DNA of 64,000 nt from G965237725 sp965237725 (GTDB taxonomy: Bacteria > Pseudomonadota > Gammaproteobacteria > Arenicellales > Poriferihabitantaceae), in contig OZ250151.1 in NCBI GenBank assembly GCA_965237725.1, positions 2,728,001 to 2,792,000 of the forward strand, read 5' to 3'. The notes below the pieces were generated by a model. The model was not told the DNA's origin. It searched no databases and was given only the letters and a program-made list of their open reading frames with translations. Positions 44,359 to 52,791 of the stretch are shown piece after piece. Within the stretch, counting starts at the first letter, position 1. Each line of letters opens with the position of its first letter. The translations under genes and the position numbers were made by a program.

Positions 44359-45984
44359 ATGAGTCATTCAGAGGCATATGGTTATCCGCTTTTAATCAAG
44401 CAAATCCTTCTCACCCCACTGGCTAACGCGCCAGATCAGGAAATAGTCAGTGGCGAATCAAAGCGTCACAGTTACAAAGCGTTCTATGAACGAATTTGTA
44501 AACTGGCTAATGGATTGACTTCTCTTGGAGTCGGCATGGGCAATACCGTGGCAGTTATGGACTGGGATAACCATCGCTATCTGGAATGTTATTTCGTTGT
44601 GCCCATGCTTGGGGCGATTCTGCATACCGTGAATGTTCGACTTTCGCCAGAGCAAATTCTTTATACCATTAATCACGCAGACGATGATGTGATCCTGGTT
44701 CATGCTGATTTTGTGCCAATCATCGAACAAATCAGGGATCGGATTGAGCGACCGATAAAGTGGATTTTTATACAGGATGATGGCGAGGTGTCATTGCCCG
44801 ATGGGTTTGATGTGGAATACGAAACCCTACTGAATTCTGTTAGTGATGAAATTGAATTCGCGGATTTCGACGAAAACACCAGGGCGACGACATTTTATAC
44901 CACAGGTACCACGGGTGATCCTAAAGGTGTTGCCTATACCCATCGACAGCTTGTGTTACATACCCTGGGACTAATTGCCGCATTTTCCACTGCATCGGGA
45001 AACAATCGTTTTCACAAGGGCGACGTCTATATGCTGATGACACCGATGTTTCATGTCCATGGCTGGGGTATGCCCTATGCCGCAACCCTGCTTGGGGTCA
45101 AACAGGTTTATCCTGGGCGATACGAACCTGCGAAACTATTGCGCCTGATTGAAAAAGAGGGTTCCACTTATTCACACTGCGTGCCAACAATTTTACAAAT
45201 GTTATTGTCTGCACCAGAAGCGGCCGAGGTTGATCTGTCAAAATTAAAAATGATTATTGGTGGTGCAGCGTTACCCGAAGGCTTGAGTAAAATAGCTGCA
45301 GATCTTGGGATTGAACTTTTTACAGGTTATGGTCTATCCGAAACCTGCCCTATTATGACCACCTCGGATTTAACCCACAATCACTATCCCCGAGGTTCCG
45401 ACGAAGACCTGGCCATGCGACGCAAACCGGGAAAGCCCGCTGCCCTTGTGGAGGTTCGGGTTGTGGATGAAGACATGAATGACATTCCACGGGATGGCAA
45501 GACAACTGGAGAGATCGTCACCCGTTCACCGTGGCTGACCCAGACCTATACCAAAAACCCTGAAGCTACGGTCGCGCTGTGGAAGGGGGGTTATTTGCAT
45601 ACCGGGGATGTTGGCTATTTTGATGAAACCAATTCACTGTTAATCACCGATCGAATCAAAGACGTAATTAAATCTGGTGGAGAATGGCTTTCCTCCCTGG
45701 ATCTGGAAAACATCGTTTCGCGGTGTGATGGCGTGGCCGAGGTCGCGGCCATTGGCATTACTGATGAACGTTGGGGGGAACGCCCCATGCTGGTTGTTGC
45801 GCGCAGTGATAGTGATGAGGAAATTAGCGCTGATGAAATTCGTCATGCCATTGGTGTCCATGTGGACAGCGGTGAGCTATCCAAATGGGCAATACCAGAG
45901 AGAATCGAATTTGTCGATCAGATCGATAAAACCAGCGTGGGTAAACTGGATAAAAAGGTTTTACGTGCCCGCTATTCAAACTAA
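44359..45984 (+). CDS. Acyl-CoA synthetase (AMP-forming), possibly DmdB-like
   Basis: This 541-residue ANL-superfamily ligase activates a carboxylic acid with ATP and CoA. The AMP-binding P-loop is TTFYTTGTTGDPKGVAYTHRQ. A5-type motif: TGYGLSETCPIM. Hinge region: GYLHTGDVGYFDETNSLLITDRIKDVIKSGGEWLSS. A near-C-terminal catalytic Lys sits in DKTSVGKLDKKVL. The size fits medium/long-chain fatty acyl ligases and 3-methylmercaptopropionate-CoA ligase (DmdB). The neighbouring DMSP-lyase-type gene makes the latter worth testing. Confidence 0.88.
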   Translation: MSHSEAYGYPLLIKQILLTPLANAPDQEIVSGESKRHSYKAFYERICKLANGLTSLGVGMGNTVAVMDWDNHRYLECYFVVPMLGAILHTVNVRLSPEQILYTINHADDDVILVHADFVPIIEQIRDRIERPIKWIFIQDDGEVSLPDGFDVEYETLLNSVSDEIEFADFDENTRATTFYTTGTTGDPKGVAYTHRQLVLHTLGLIAAFSTASGNNRFHKGDVYMLMTPMFHVHGWGMPYAATLLGVKQVYPGRYEPAKLLRLIEKEGSTYSHCVPTILQMLLSAPEAAEVDLSKLKMIIGGAALPEGLSKIAADLGIELFTGYGLSETCPIMTTSDLTHNHYPRGSDEDLAMRRKPGKPAALVEVRVVDEDMNDIPRDGKTTGEIVTRSPWLTQTYTKNPEATVALWKGGYLHTGDVGYFDETNSLLITDRIKDVIKSGGEWLSSLDLENIVSRCDGVAEVAAIGITDERWGERPMLVVARSDSDEEISADEIRHAIGVHVDSGELSKWAIPERIEFVDQIDKTSVGKLDKKVLRARYSN

Positions 45985-46014
45985 TTGGGCAGACTAATTG
46001 ATTAGGCAGGTGCA

Positions 46015-46677
46015 ATGAGCATCGAAATCATTAATGGGATTCGTAGATATTTGCAGGTCAAGGTTGCGGAAGCTGACGGTGCACAGGAAGTTCTGAATCA
46101 TTTAGGCAGTATAGCGTTAACAGATAAAAATCGTTGTTACCGCGAACCGCAGATTCCGGAGAATCTCAGCAGTCAACTTGAAACCGCAATACAACAGTCG
46201 GGCAGTGAACTAGGGAGTTTGGTAGAAGCCATAGCTGCAGCTAAAGATGATCTGCACTGGCGAGTCGACCGCGGTCTATATTATGAACCCGGTGCCGAGG
46301 TTGGATCCGAATACACAGAAAATAATATGCACTGTGAATTAATCGGCCCGAACAGTGCTGATTATTACTGCGAAGATTTCAGGCTCGGCGTGTTTCTTCT
46401 CGGCCCACGGGTGCTCTATCGCGATCACACCCACGCCGCACCGGAATTTTATTTGACCCTAACCGGCCCCACCGGCTGGCGATTCGATCTTGGGCAATGG
46501 CAGGACCATGATTCAGGATCGATGATCTGGAATCATGCGAGTCAGGTTCACGCGATTCGAGTATATGACAAACCATTTTTGTCGGTTTATTCCTGGACTC
46601 AGGATGTCAATGAAAAATGCCAGGTGGTTTCCGCCAGCGACTGGGATGACATACAAAATAATCTGAGGATGAGTTAA
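46015..46677 (+). CDS. DMSP lyase-type cupin (DddQ/DLL-like)
   Basis: This 220-residue protein has a single cupin domain in its C-terminal half with the DMSP-lyase motif. LGPRVLYRDHTHAAPEFYLTLTGPTGWRF gives H138, H140, E144 and Y146; the distal H179 is in HASQVHAIR. DddQ-family enzymes cleave dimethylsulfoniopropionate to DMS and acrylate at a metal site with these residues. Length and domain place match the dimethylsulfonioproprionate-lyase family. Many relatives are not true DMSP lyases, so the substrate needs testing. It starts 30 bp after the ligase gene. Confidence 0.75.
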   Translation: MSIEIINGIRRYLQVKVAEADGAQEVLNHLGSIALTDKNRCYREPQIPENLSSQLETAIQQSGSELGSLVEAIAAAKDDLHWRVDRGLYYEPGAEVGSEYTENNMHCELIGPNSADYYCEDFRLGVFLLGPRVLYRDHTHAAPEFYLTLTGPTGWRFDLGQWQDHDSGSMIWNHASQVHAIRVYDKPFLSVYSWTQDVNEKCQVVSASDWDDIQNNLRMS

Positions 46678-46802
46678 TGGCATTGCCTTTATCTCGTCGA
46701 CTGGATTTATTTTTCGTTAAAAATCATGGTGTAGATCGAAAACTAATTTTGGGTTTCACGTGTAGTCTTGAAATACGTTTAGTGTTTTCTATGGTCAAAA
46801 AG

Positions 46803-47131
46803 TGGATCCCGGATAAGTGCTCAGCACTTTCCGTGATGACGTTAGGATAAGCACTTCGAATTTGTTCGTATCATCCCTGATACTCACCCCGCTGGGGCTA
46901 CGCGAAATTCTGCTCCCGGCAGAATTTTGTTCGTATCATCCTTGATACTCACCCCGTTGGGGCTATGCGAAATTCTGCTCCTGGCAGAATTTTGTTCGTA
47001 TCATCCTTGATACTCACCCCGTTGGGGCTATGCGAAATTCTGCTCCTGGCAGAATTTTGTTCGTATCATCCTTGATACTCACCCCGTTGGGGCTATGCGA
47101 AATTCTGCTCCTGGCAGAATTTTCCGGGATG
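46803..47131. repeat. Tandem array of four 65-bp hairpin units within a compound repeat
   Basis: Bases 46861-47120 are exactly four direct copies of a 65-bp unit, near-identical to those at 36000-36170. Each unit holds three successive hairpins: GTATCA-TCCY-TGATAC, CCCC-GTT-GGGG and AAATTCTGC-TCCYG-GCAGAATTT. The array is flanked by ATCCCGGA (46806-46813) and TCCGGGAT (47123-47130). The first copy carries CGCTGGGG and CTCCCGG; later copies share CTATGCG and CTCCTGG, which suggests recent unit-by-unit duplication. The 46678-47345 gap has no gene. Confidence 0.85.
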
Positions 47132-47280
47132 ACGGGGTGTGAGGACGCTTTCCGGGATGACGATAGGGGCAGTGAGTGGGTTGTAGTATGACGGTGTGCG
47201 GTCGGGTGCGTTGTGGGCCACAACAGGGAAATGGAAGGAAAATATCAAACGCCGACACGGCAAAAATTAACCCCTCCGTC

Positions 47281-47310
47281 ATTCCGGAAGACCGCAGGTC
47301 TATCCGGAAT
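47281..47310. repeat. 30-bp palindromic intergenic repeat, copy 3
   Basis: ATTCCGGA-AGACC-GCA-GGTCT-A-TCCGGAAT is identical to the copy at 36201-36230 and nearly so to 33856-33885. Here it lies about 35 bp from the stop of the RidA-fusion gene and could end its transcript. Confidence 0.75.
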
Positions 47311-47345
47311 CCATAGTTGACGGTATCGGGAGTTGGAAATTAATA

Positions 47346-48575
47346 TTAATCGGCGTCAGCCATGGCGTAGATATCGATTTCGATGCACATACCTTCATAG
47401 GCCAAAACAGGTAACGGCACACCGGTAGTCGCTGGTCCGGGATCATTAAAATAGGATGAGCGAATGGGCAAATTATCGTTTAACGCCTCGGGACCGCAAT
47501 CGCCCTGATACACCGTCATGACTTTGGTAACGTCGTCGAAGTCTGCGCCGAGCTCATTTAATATGGTTTTGATATGCGCCATGGCCTGGTGGGTCTGGGG
47601 TGTTAATTCCCCCGGGTGAACTGCACGCCCTTTTTTGTCGATGGAAACCTGGCCGCCGAGAAAAATCATTCGACCACATTTAAGTCCGTGCTGGTAGGGT
47701 AGATGGACGTGCCAATCCCATAGCGATTCCGGCCAGACATGTCGTCGCGGCAAATGCTCGCCATTTTTCCCAAGCATGGCGATTACCCCAATTTTGATTA
47801 ACATATCCGGGTCGCCATGGCGAGGCAGGGGAATGCCCGTCGCCGCAGGACCGGGCTCGCTAAAATTTGCTGCGCAGGCCAGTGCCGCAGGTTCAAAATC
47901 TTCCAGGGCATCACCGCCAGCGTACCAGCGATTTATTTTTACAACGTCATCAAAACCAGCACCGAAATACTTGAGTGTCGATTCAATATGGGACATGACC
48001 TGATTAGTCTGTTTCAGGATACTTCCCTGGTTGATCAGAGCGCCATCGGGGTTGAACGAGCATTGGGAGGAGACATAGATCATTTCTTCGCATTGCAACC
48101 CGCTGCAGAATTTTTCCGAAATCATTTCGGGATATACCCCTTTGCAATAGTTGCGCTCAAGGGCGCTGCCATCTTCCGCGCTCATAACGACCCCTTCAAT
48201 TTCTACCAGCATGCCATCGTAGGCGAGATAGGGAATTGGAATTGCCGTGACCGCAGTACAGCTGCCATCGGGCAGTGCTGCTGCAACTTGTTGCAGAAAT
48301 TCTTTCTCATCAACACTGCCATCGTTGACATAAAAACAATTCAGGCTGACCAGGTCATTCAAACTGCTGTTCATTTCACCAAGCACCCGATCAAAATTAT
48401 TCATGACGTTTCTGGTTTGAGTGTTGAGGTCACCAAAATTAAGCACTTCTCCCTGTGGGCTCAAATCCACCTGGCCGCCCACCCACATCATCTCGCTGCA
48501 GCGCACACCATGCTTGTGATTGATTTTAATCGGCCAGTTCCAATGACCTTCAGGCCAGACATGTTGTTTTTTCAT
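47346..48575 (-). CDS. Triple RidA-like fusion protein
   Basis: The 409-residue protein contains three consecutive RidA-fold domains (about 5-132, 143-273 and 280-405). Domains 1 and 3 share the lead HVWPE...W.W...HG..C..M...GGQV; domain 2 has EEMIYVSSQCSFNPDG. RidA proteins normally form trimers of ~130-residue subunits, so this chain could fold as a single-chain trimer. The catalytic Arg of RidA is absent in all three repeats (ending in AVTAIPIPY, AATGIPLPR and ATTGVPLPV), so imine deaminase activity is unlikely. It lies 26 bp downstream of the MetE-like gene on the same strand. Confidence 0.85.
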   Translation of the reverse strand: MKKQHVWPEGHWNWPIKINHKHGVRCSEMMWVGGQVDLSPQGEVLNFGDLNTQTRNVMNNFDRVLGEMNSSLNDLVSLNCFYVNDGSVDEKEFLQQVAAALPDGSCTAVTAIPIPYLAYDGMLVEIEGVVMSAEDGSALERNYCKGVYPEMISEKFCSGLQCEEMIYVSSQCSFNPDGALINQGSILKQTNQVMSHIESTLKYFGAGFDDVVKINRWYAGGDALEDFEPAALACAANFSEPGPAATGIPLPRHGDPDMLIKIGVIAMLGKNGEHLPRRHVWPESLWDWHVHLPYQHGLKCGRMIFLGGQVSIDKKGRAVHPGELTPQTHQAMAHIKTILNELGADFDDVTKVMTVYQGDCGPEALNDNLPIRSSYFNDPGPATTGVPLPVLAYEGMCIEIDIYAMADAD

Positions 48576-48601
48576 AATTATAAATAGGCTAATTTATTGT
48601 A

Positions 48602-49651
48602 TTAAATGCTCTGGGCTGCTTCGCACATGTTTTTTAGTTTTGCCATTGCCAAGTCTCTACTCAGCATAATCAGCCCGCAGTCGGGGGCTGCGAGCAGTCG
48701 ATCTGAGTCGATATGATCCAAAGCAGAATTCAGTCGTTGTCGAATTTCATCAACAGATTCAATTTTAGAACTGGCTACGGTAATCACGCCGAGAATCACA
48801 GAAGTGTTTTGGTATTTCTCCAGCAGGCTCAGGTCATTGAGGCAGTGGGCGTCTTCGATGGACACCTGGTTGATGTTGGTGGCATCAACTGCAGAAGCCA
48901 ACTCGAAATAGCTGTTAGGGTCGGCTTTTTTGTAATCGTCGTCGTCCAGATGTCCGGGATAACCACAACACATATGCATCACTCGGGTGACACTATCCGG
49001 AACACCGTGGAAGCATCGGTCGAGACATTCCACGCCATAGTCCAGGGCCTGATCTACTTTGCGTGCAAAAAGAGGCTCATCAACCTGAATATATTTGCAG
49101 CCAGCGTCTGACAGCCCGCGAATTTCATAATTCAGGGCATCTGCAAGATCGAATGCCAGTTTGCGTTCATCATTATAAAATACGTCTGCAGTGGTATCGA
49201 TGATGGTCAATGGTCCGGGCACTGTGATTTTCACCGGCTTGCTGGTGAAACTCTGAGCGGTTTTAAAATCGGTATCGAGAAAATGATTTTTCCGCGGTGA
49301 AATTTTTCCAGCGATGGTGGGAAGCGGCGCAATCGCAGCGCCATTACGATGAACCTTTTCCGTGATGTTTTCAAAATCGATACCTTCGATATGTCGGCAA
49401 TGATAGTGAATATAATTTTCACGACGTAGTTCGCCATCGGTGGGGATGTCGATCCCGCAGCTAACCTGGTCCTCGATGGCGGCGGCCGTAGCCTCATCGA
49501 GCAACTCTATAGGGACTTCATCCGCCCGATCATTGGTATAGGTGAACGAACGGCTTTCGTCGTTGCTTTGATCTTCGGTCTCTGCCCAGTTGCCTGTGGT
49601 AATATTTTCGGGCTTTGGATATGCGCCGATGCAGGTGGTTTGAATGGCCAT
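48602..49651 (-). CDS. MetE C-terminal-like methyltransferase
   Basis: This 349-residue TIM barrel is related to the C-terminal catalytic half of cobalamin-independent methionine synthase. The zinc ligands of MetE are present: H226 and C228 (MHMCCGYPGHL), E266 (VSIEDAH) and C325 (AAPDCGL). The MetE N-terminal half is missing, as in core-MetE proteins that take methyl groups from sources other than polyglutamyl methyl-THF. It sits upstream of the RidA fusion and downstream of mmuM, in one minus-strand run. The methyl donor and acceptor are not determined. Confidence 0.85.
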   Translation of the reverse strand: MAIQTTCIGAYPKPENITTGNWAETEDQSNDESRSFTYTNDRADEVPIELLDEATAAAIEDQVSCGIDIPTDGELRRENYIHYHCRHIEGIDFENITEKVHRNGAAIAPLPTIAGKISPRKNHFLDTDFKTAQSFTSKPVKITVPGPLTIIDTTADVFYNDERKLAFDLADALNYEIRGLSDAGCKYIQVDEPLFARKVDQALDYGVECLDRCFHGVPDSVTRVMHMCCGYPGHLDDDDYKKADPNSYFELASAVDATNINQVSIEDAHCLNDLSLLEKYQNTSVILGVITVASSKIESVDEIRQRLNSALDHIDSDRLLAAPDCGLIMLSRDLAMAKLKNMCEAAQSI

Positions 49652-49686
49652 GATTCAGATTAACAATTGTTTACTAATTTTGATAG

Positions 49687-50655
49687 CTAACAAGGGGAAT
49701 GAGGATATGACAGGGCGGAAGCTAATTCAATTATTTTTTTTGGGCCAATCTGGCAACAACCGCCAATAATATTCGCGCCCTGTTTCATCCATTCCACCCC
49801 GGCGGTGTCCAAATTTAATGATGAATGAGCACAATTCCAGGATTTCGTTTGCGGGCTATAACTCTGGCCAGAATTCGGATAGATAATCACCGCCTTGTCT
49901 GGGGCAGCAGTTTTTACCTGTTCAATCAAGCCCGAGATATATTGGGGTGGGGTGCAGTTAATTCCAACTGCAGCTACGTTGGGATGATCATTAAATAACG
50001 CCGCTACATTTTTAACTGGCGTGCCATCGTTGATATGCAAATCGTCTTTGCATGAAAAGCTTATCCACGCGGGTTTAGTGGTTTCCAACAAAAGGTCGTG
50101 GAGGACACAGGCTTCTTCAAAACTCGGTATGGTTTCGCAGGCCAGAATACTTGCTTCACTGTTATCCAGCAGGGTCATTCTTGATTGATGAAATACTTTT
50201 AATGCGATTTCATCCACATCGTAATCACCGGTGTATTCCGAGCCGTCTGCGAGGTAAGCGCCGTATGGACCAATACTGGCTGCGACCAAGGGCATAAATT
50301 TTAATGGCTTCGGAGATTGTTCGATAAATTGTCTTCGCGCTTCAATTGCCAATGACACGGCTTTGACAATTAAATTCTCCGCATCGGTTTGGCTTAATCC
50401 GGATTCAATAAAGCCGAGTACAGACGCCTGATAACTCGCGCTGGTAATAATTTGTGCGCCGGCGTGAAGGTAGGCCAAATGAGCAGCAATAATAGAATCG
50501 GGATCATCAGCCAGGATTCTTGCAGACCAGAGCTTTGAGTTGAGAACTTGACCCTGGTTTTCAAGTTCCGTTGCCAGACCGCCGTCGAGAATAAGCGGAC
50601 AACCCGATGCCAGAGCCTGTAGAAATCGGTTGTCTACAATTGTCTTATGACTCAA
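49687..50655 (-). CDS. mmuM: Homocysteine S-methyltransferase (MmuM-like)
   Basis: This 322-residue Pfam S-methyl_trans protein transfers a methyl group, typically from S-methylmethionine or another sulfonium or betaine, to homocysteine. All three zinc cysteines are visible: C234 (AVGINCTPPQYI), C300 and C301 (IIGGCCQIGP). ILDGGLATELENQG is the usual N-terminus, and ACETIPSFEEA holds the conserved Glu. It overlaps the upstream hydrolase gene by 11 bases, which indicates co-transcription. Confidence 0.88.
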   Translation of the reverse strand: MSHKTIVDNRFLQALASGCPLILDGGLATELENQGQVLNSKLWSARILADDPDSIIAAHLAYLHAGAQIITSASYQASVLGFIESGLSQTDAENLIVKAVSLAIEARRQFIEQSPKPLKFMPLVAASIGPYGAYLADGSEYTGDYDVDEIALKVFHQSRMTLLDNSEASILACETIPSFEEACVLHDLLLETTKPAWISFSCKDDLHINDGTPVKNVAALFNDHPNVAAVGINCTPPQYISGLIEQVKTAAPDKAVIIYPNSGQSYSPQTKSWNCAHSSLNLDTAGVEWMKQGANIIGGCCQIGPKKIIELASALSYPHSPC

Positions 50656-51616
50656 GAGAATGATCTAAGGATTGATCAACGGCGTAGTCATCACCCAACT
50701 GTTTAATTGCTGCGCAAATACGGGCGAAGCTGGACTTTGCTTTCTCGCTGCAATGCCGTGCGCGCAAATAGCCATGAATCAGTCCCGGTTCAACAATGCA
50801 GGTTGCATCGACGTCGGCACCCTGCAATCGTTTCACATATTCAGTGCCGTCATCGCATAACGGGTCATACTCTGCTGCAAAGCAGGCGCAGGGGGGTAGA
50901 TCGCCATATTTAACCAGGGCCAGGGGATAATAAATTGGATCATGGGGTAATGGCGCTTCACCCGTGCGTAATTGTCGATATTGATCGAGATTCGTAACGC
51001 TCAGGCCAGGGGGTGCTGCATGGCGTTTATAGGAATCCAGTTCGAGAAGATCTCCACCAAGCCAGGGATAGATCAAAACCTGGCCTAACGGTTGCCGATC
51101 GCTGCCATGTTGGGCAATACAAACCGCAGCGGCGAGGTTTCCACCGGAAGAATCGCCGGCGACGATAGTATGTCCATGATCCAGTGCGAGAAAGGCATCC
51201 AGCGCGTCTTCGAATTGAACCGGGTGGACAAACTCTGGAGCCAGTCGATAATCTATGGCAATGACCTTGTAACCTGTTGCATCAGCAATTTCCGCACAAA
51301 TGGAATCGTGACTGTCCAGATTGCCCATGATGAATCCACCGCCGTGATAATAAATTACCGTGACCGGCGAACGGTGATCTCGATTTTCGTAGATCCTAAT
51401 GGGAATAGGGCCATGGCGACCGGGAATTTCATGATCGGTAAGATTGATACCGGCGGCTATGGTTGCCTGGAAAATTTCCGCCATTTGCAGATACAGACTG
51501 CGAATATCTTCAATGCCCAATTTACTGGTATCCGATGGATAAATTTTATCACCGGTATCCAGATAAGTACGAAGTTCAGGGTCTATATCGTATTGCTTCA
51601 TATTATTTTGCGTCAT
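50645..51616 (-). CDS. Alpha/beta hydrolase, HSL-type esterase
   Basis: This 323-residue protein of the hormone-sensitive-lipase family has the oxyanion-hole motif VIYYHGGGFIMGNLDSHD and the nucleophile elbow GDSSGGNLAAAV. A late Asp (AAEYDPLCDDG) and His (PGLIHGYLR) complete the triad. Such enzymes hydrolyse small acyl esters. It is the first gene of the minus-strand run with mmuM, metE-like and the RidA fusion. The ester in this pathway is unknown. Confidence 0.88.
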   Translation of the reverse strand: MTQNNMKQYDIDPELRTYLDTGDKIYPSDTSKLGIEDIRSLYLQMAEIFQATIAAGINLTDHEIPGRHGPIPIRIYENRDHRSPVTVIYYHGGGFIMGNLDSHDSICAEIADATGYKVIAIDYRLAPEFVHPVQFEDALDAFLALDHGHTIVAGDSSGGNLAAAVCIAQHGSDRQPLGQVLIYPWLGGDLLELDSYKRHAAPPGLSVTNLDQYRQLRTGEAPLPHDPIYYPLALVKYGDLPPCACFAAEYDPLCDDGTEYVKRLQGADVDATCIVEPGLIHGYLRARHCSEKAKSSFARICAAIKQLGDDYAVDQSLDHSLES

Positions 51617-51702
51617 ATTAATTATGCCCTAGACCTTATGACTATAAGAGTGCCATGGAATCCTGCTAGTATCAATTCATGATTTTTAGAATTTTGGAAT
51701 AA

Positions 51703-52773
51703 ATGCACAATTCGAACCTGAAACTGATGTGCTGGGAAGGCTATGATGCTGCACATATTCTGACCCCATTCGAGAATCGCCACAACATCAAGGTCCAGGC
51801 GCAGACTTTGTTATCCGATGCGGGGACTGCAGATTTGTTGATGAACACAAATGACCATCGATGGGATGTGTTGAATATTAACAATGCCTACGTGCGCGAT
51901 GCTCTCCACCCGGCGGGAAAAATAAAAACCCTGAATGCTGAAGATTTTGGGGAATATCGCGAACACTGCCATGAGGTTTACAAAACGATGCTGCCCTGGA
52001 GCTACGATGCCAATGCCAATGCCGATGAAAATGACAAGGGCAATCTGATTGGCATTGGCCAGCGATTTGGGCCATTTAACCTGGTGGTTAATACCAACCG
52101 GGTTAGCAAGTCAACTGCTGAAGATCAGGGTTTTGATTTAGCCAATGATCCAGGGAATGCCGGGCGTTTTGCAATACTGGATTATCCAGATTTCAATGTT
52201 TTTCAGTTTTGTATCGGCGCCGGGTTGAATCCTTTTGATACTCTGGATGAAAATGCCATTGCAGCGTTTACCGAAACCGCGCGGCGATGGTATGGCGCTG
52301 CAAAAATCGTGAGCGACGATCATCATGATTTAAATCGCAGACTCATCCAAGGTGAAATCGATTTCTATATCAGTGGTGGTATTTATACCGCCTCTCCTGC
52401 ACGGCTCGAGGGCAACGCGAATATTCTTGCAGTAACCCCTAGCCGTGGTCCTATTGATGGCAAAGGTGGGATAGTTTTTAGTGAGATCACTTCAGTTCTC
52501 AACCACGTACATTCCTCGGCCCATGCAGAATCATTTTTACATTACATGCTCGAGCCCGAAACCGCCATCGCCATTGCCTTCGTTCAGGGCACCTGCAATC
52601 CCGTAGCACAAATGGGCGACCCTGCGGTGTTTAATGGGTTTTCAAAAATTCAGCTTGACGCGATCCAGTGGCCGGGTCTTGAATCCGATCTCGCTCGCTG
52701 TGCCCACTACCAGATTCCTCCCAATAATCACCAATTACTCGATATACTCACCTCCGTAAAATCTGAACATTAA
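51703..52773 (+). CDS. PotD-like extracellular-type solute-binding protein without signal peptide
   Basis: This 356-residue protein has the type-2 periplasmic-binding fold of spermidine/putrescine or iron-binding proteins (LKLMCWEGYDAAHILTPFENRHNIKVQAQTLL, LNINNAYVRD, FGPFNLVVNTNRVS). It starts directly with the domain, with no signal peptide, lipobox or upstream in-frame extension, so it should remain in the cytoplasm. No ABC permease or ATPase genes lie nearby. It is 18 bp upstream of the GMAS-like gene and likely co-transcribed. It may act as an intracellular ligand binder or sensor. Confidence 0.75.
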   Translation: MHNSNLKLMCWEGYDAAHILTPFENRHNIKVQAQTLLSDAGTADLLMNTNDHRWDVLNINNAYVRDALHPAGKIKTLNAEDFGEYREHCHEVYKTMLPWSYDANANADENDKGNLIGIGQRFGPFNLVVNTNRVSKSTAEDQGFDLANDPGNAGRFAILDYPDFNVFQFCIGAGLNPFDTLDENAIAAFTETARRWYGAAKIVSDDHHDLNRRLIQGEIDFYISGGIYTASPARLEGNANILAVTPSRGPIDGKGGIVFSEITSVLNHVHSSAHAESFLHYMLEPETAIAIAFVQGTCNPVAQMGDPAVFNGFSKIQLDAIQWPGLESDLARCAHYQIPPNNHQLLDILTSVKSEH

Positions 52774-52791
52774 TTTCCGCTAGGTGACATC

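Noticed and set aside
46861..47120. Possible CRISPR array from four evenly spaced repeats
   Set aside because: The copies are adjacent 65-bp units with no unique spacers, each unit is made of several hairpins, and no cas genes are nearby.
47817..48587. 256-residue plus-strand ORF opposite the RidA fusion
   Set aside because: The sense strand encodes three clear RidA-like domains. This frame has irregular composition and no motif.
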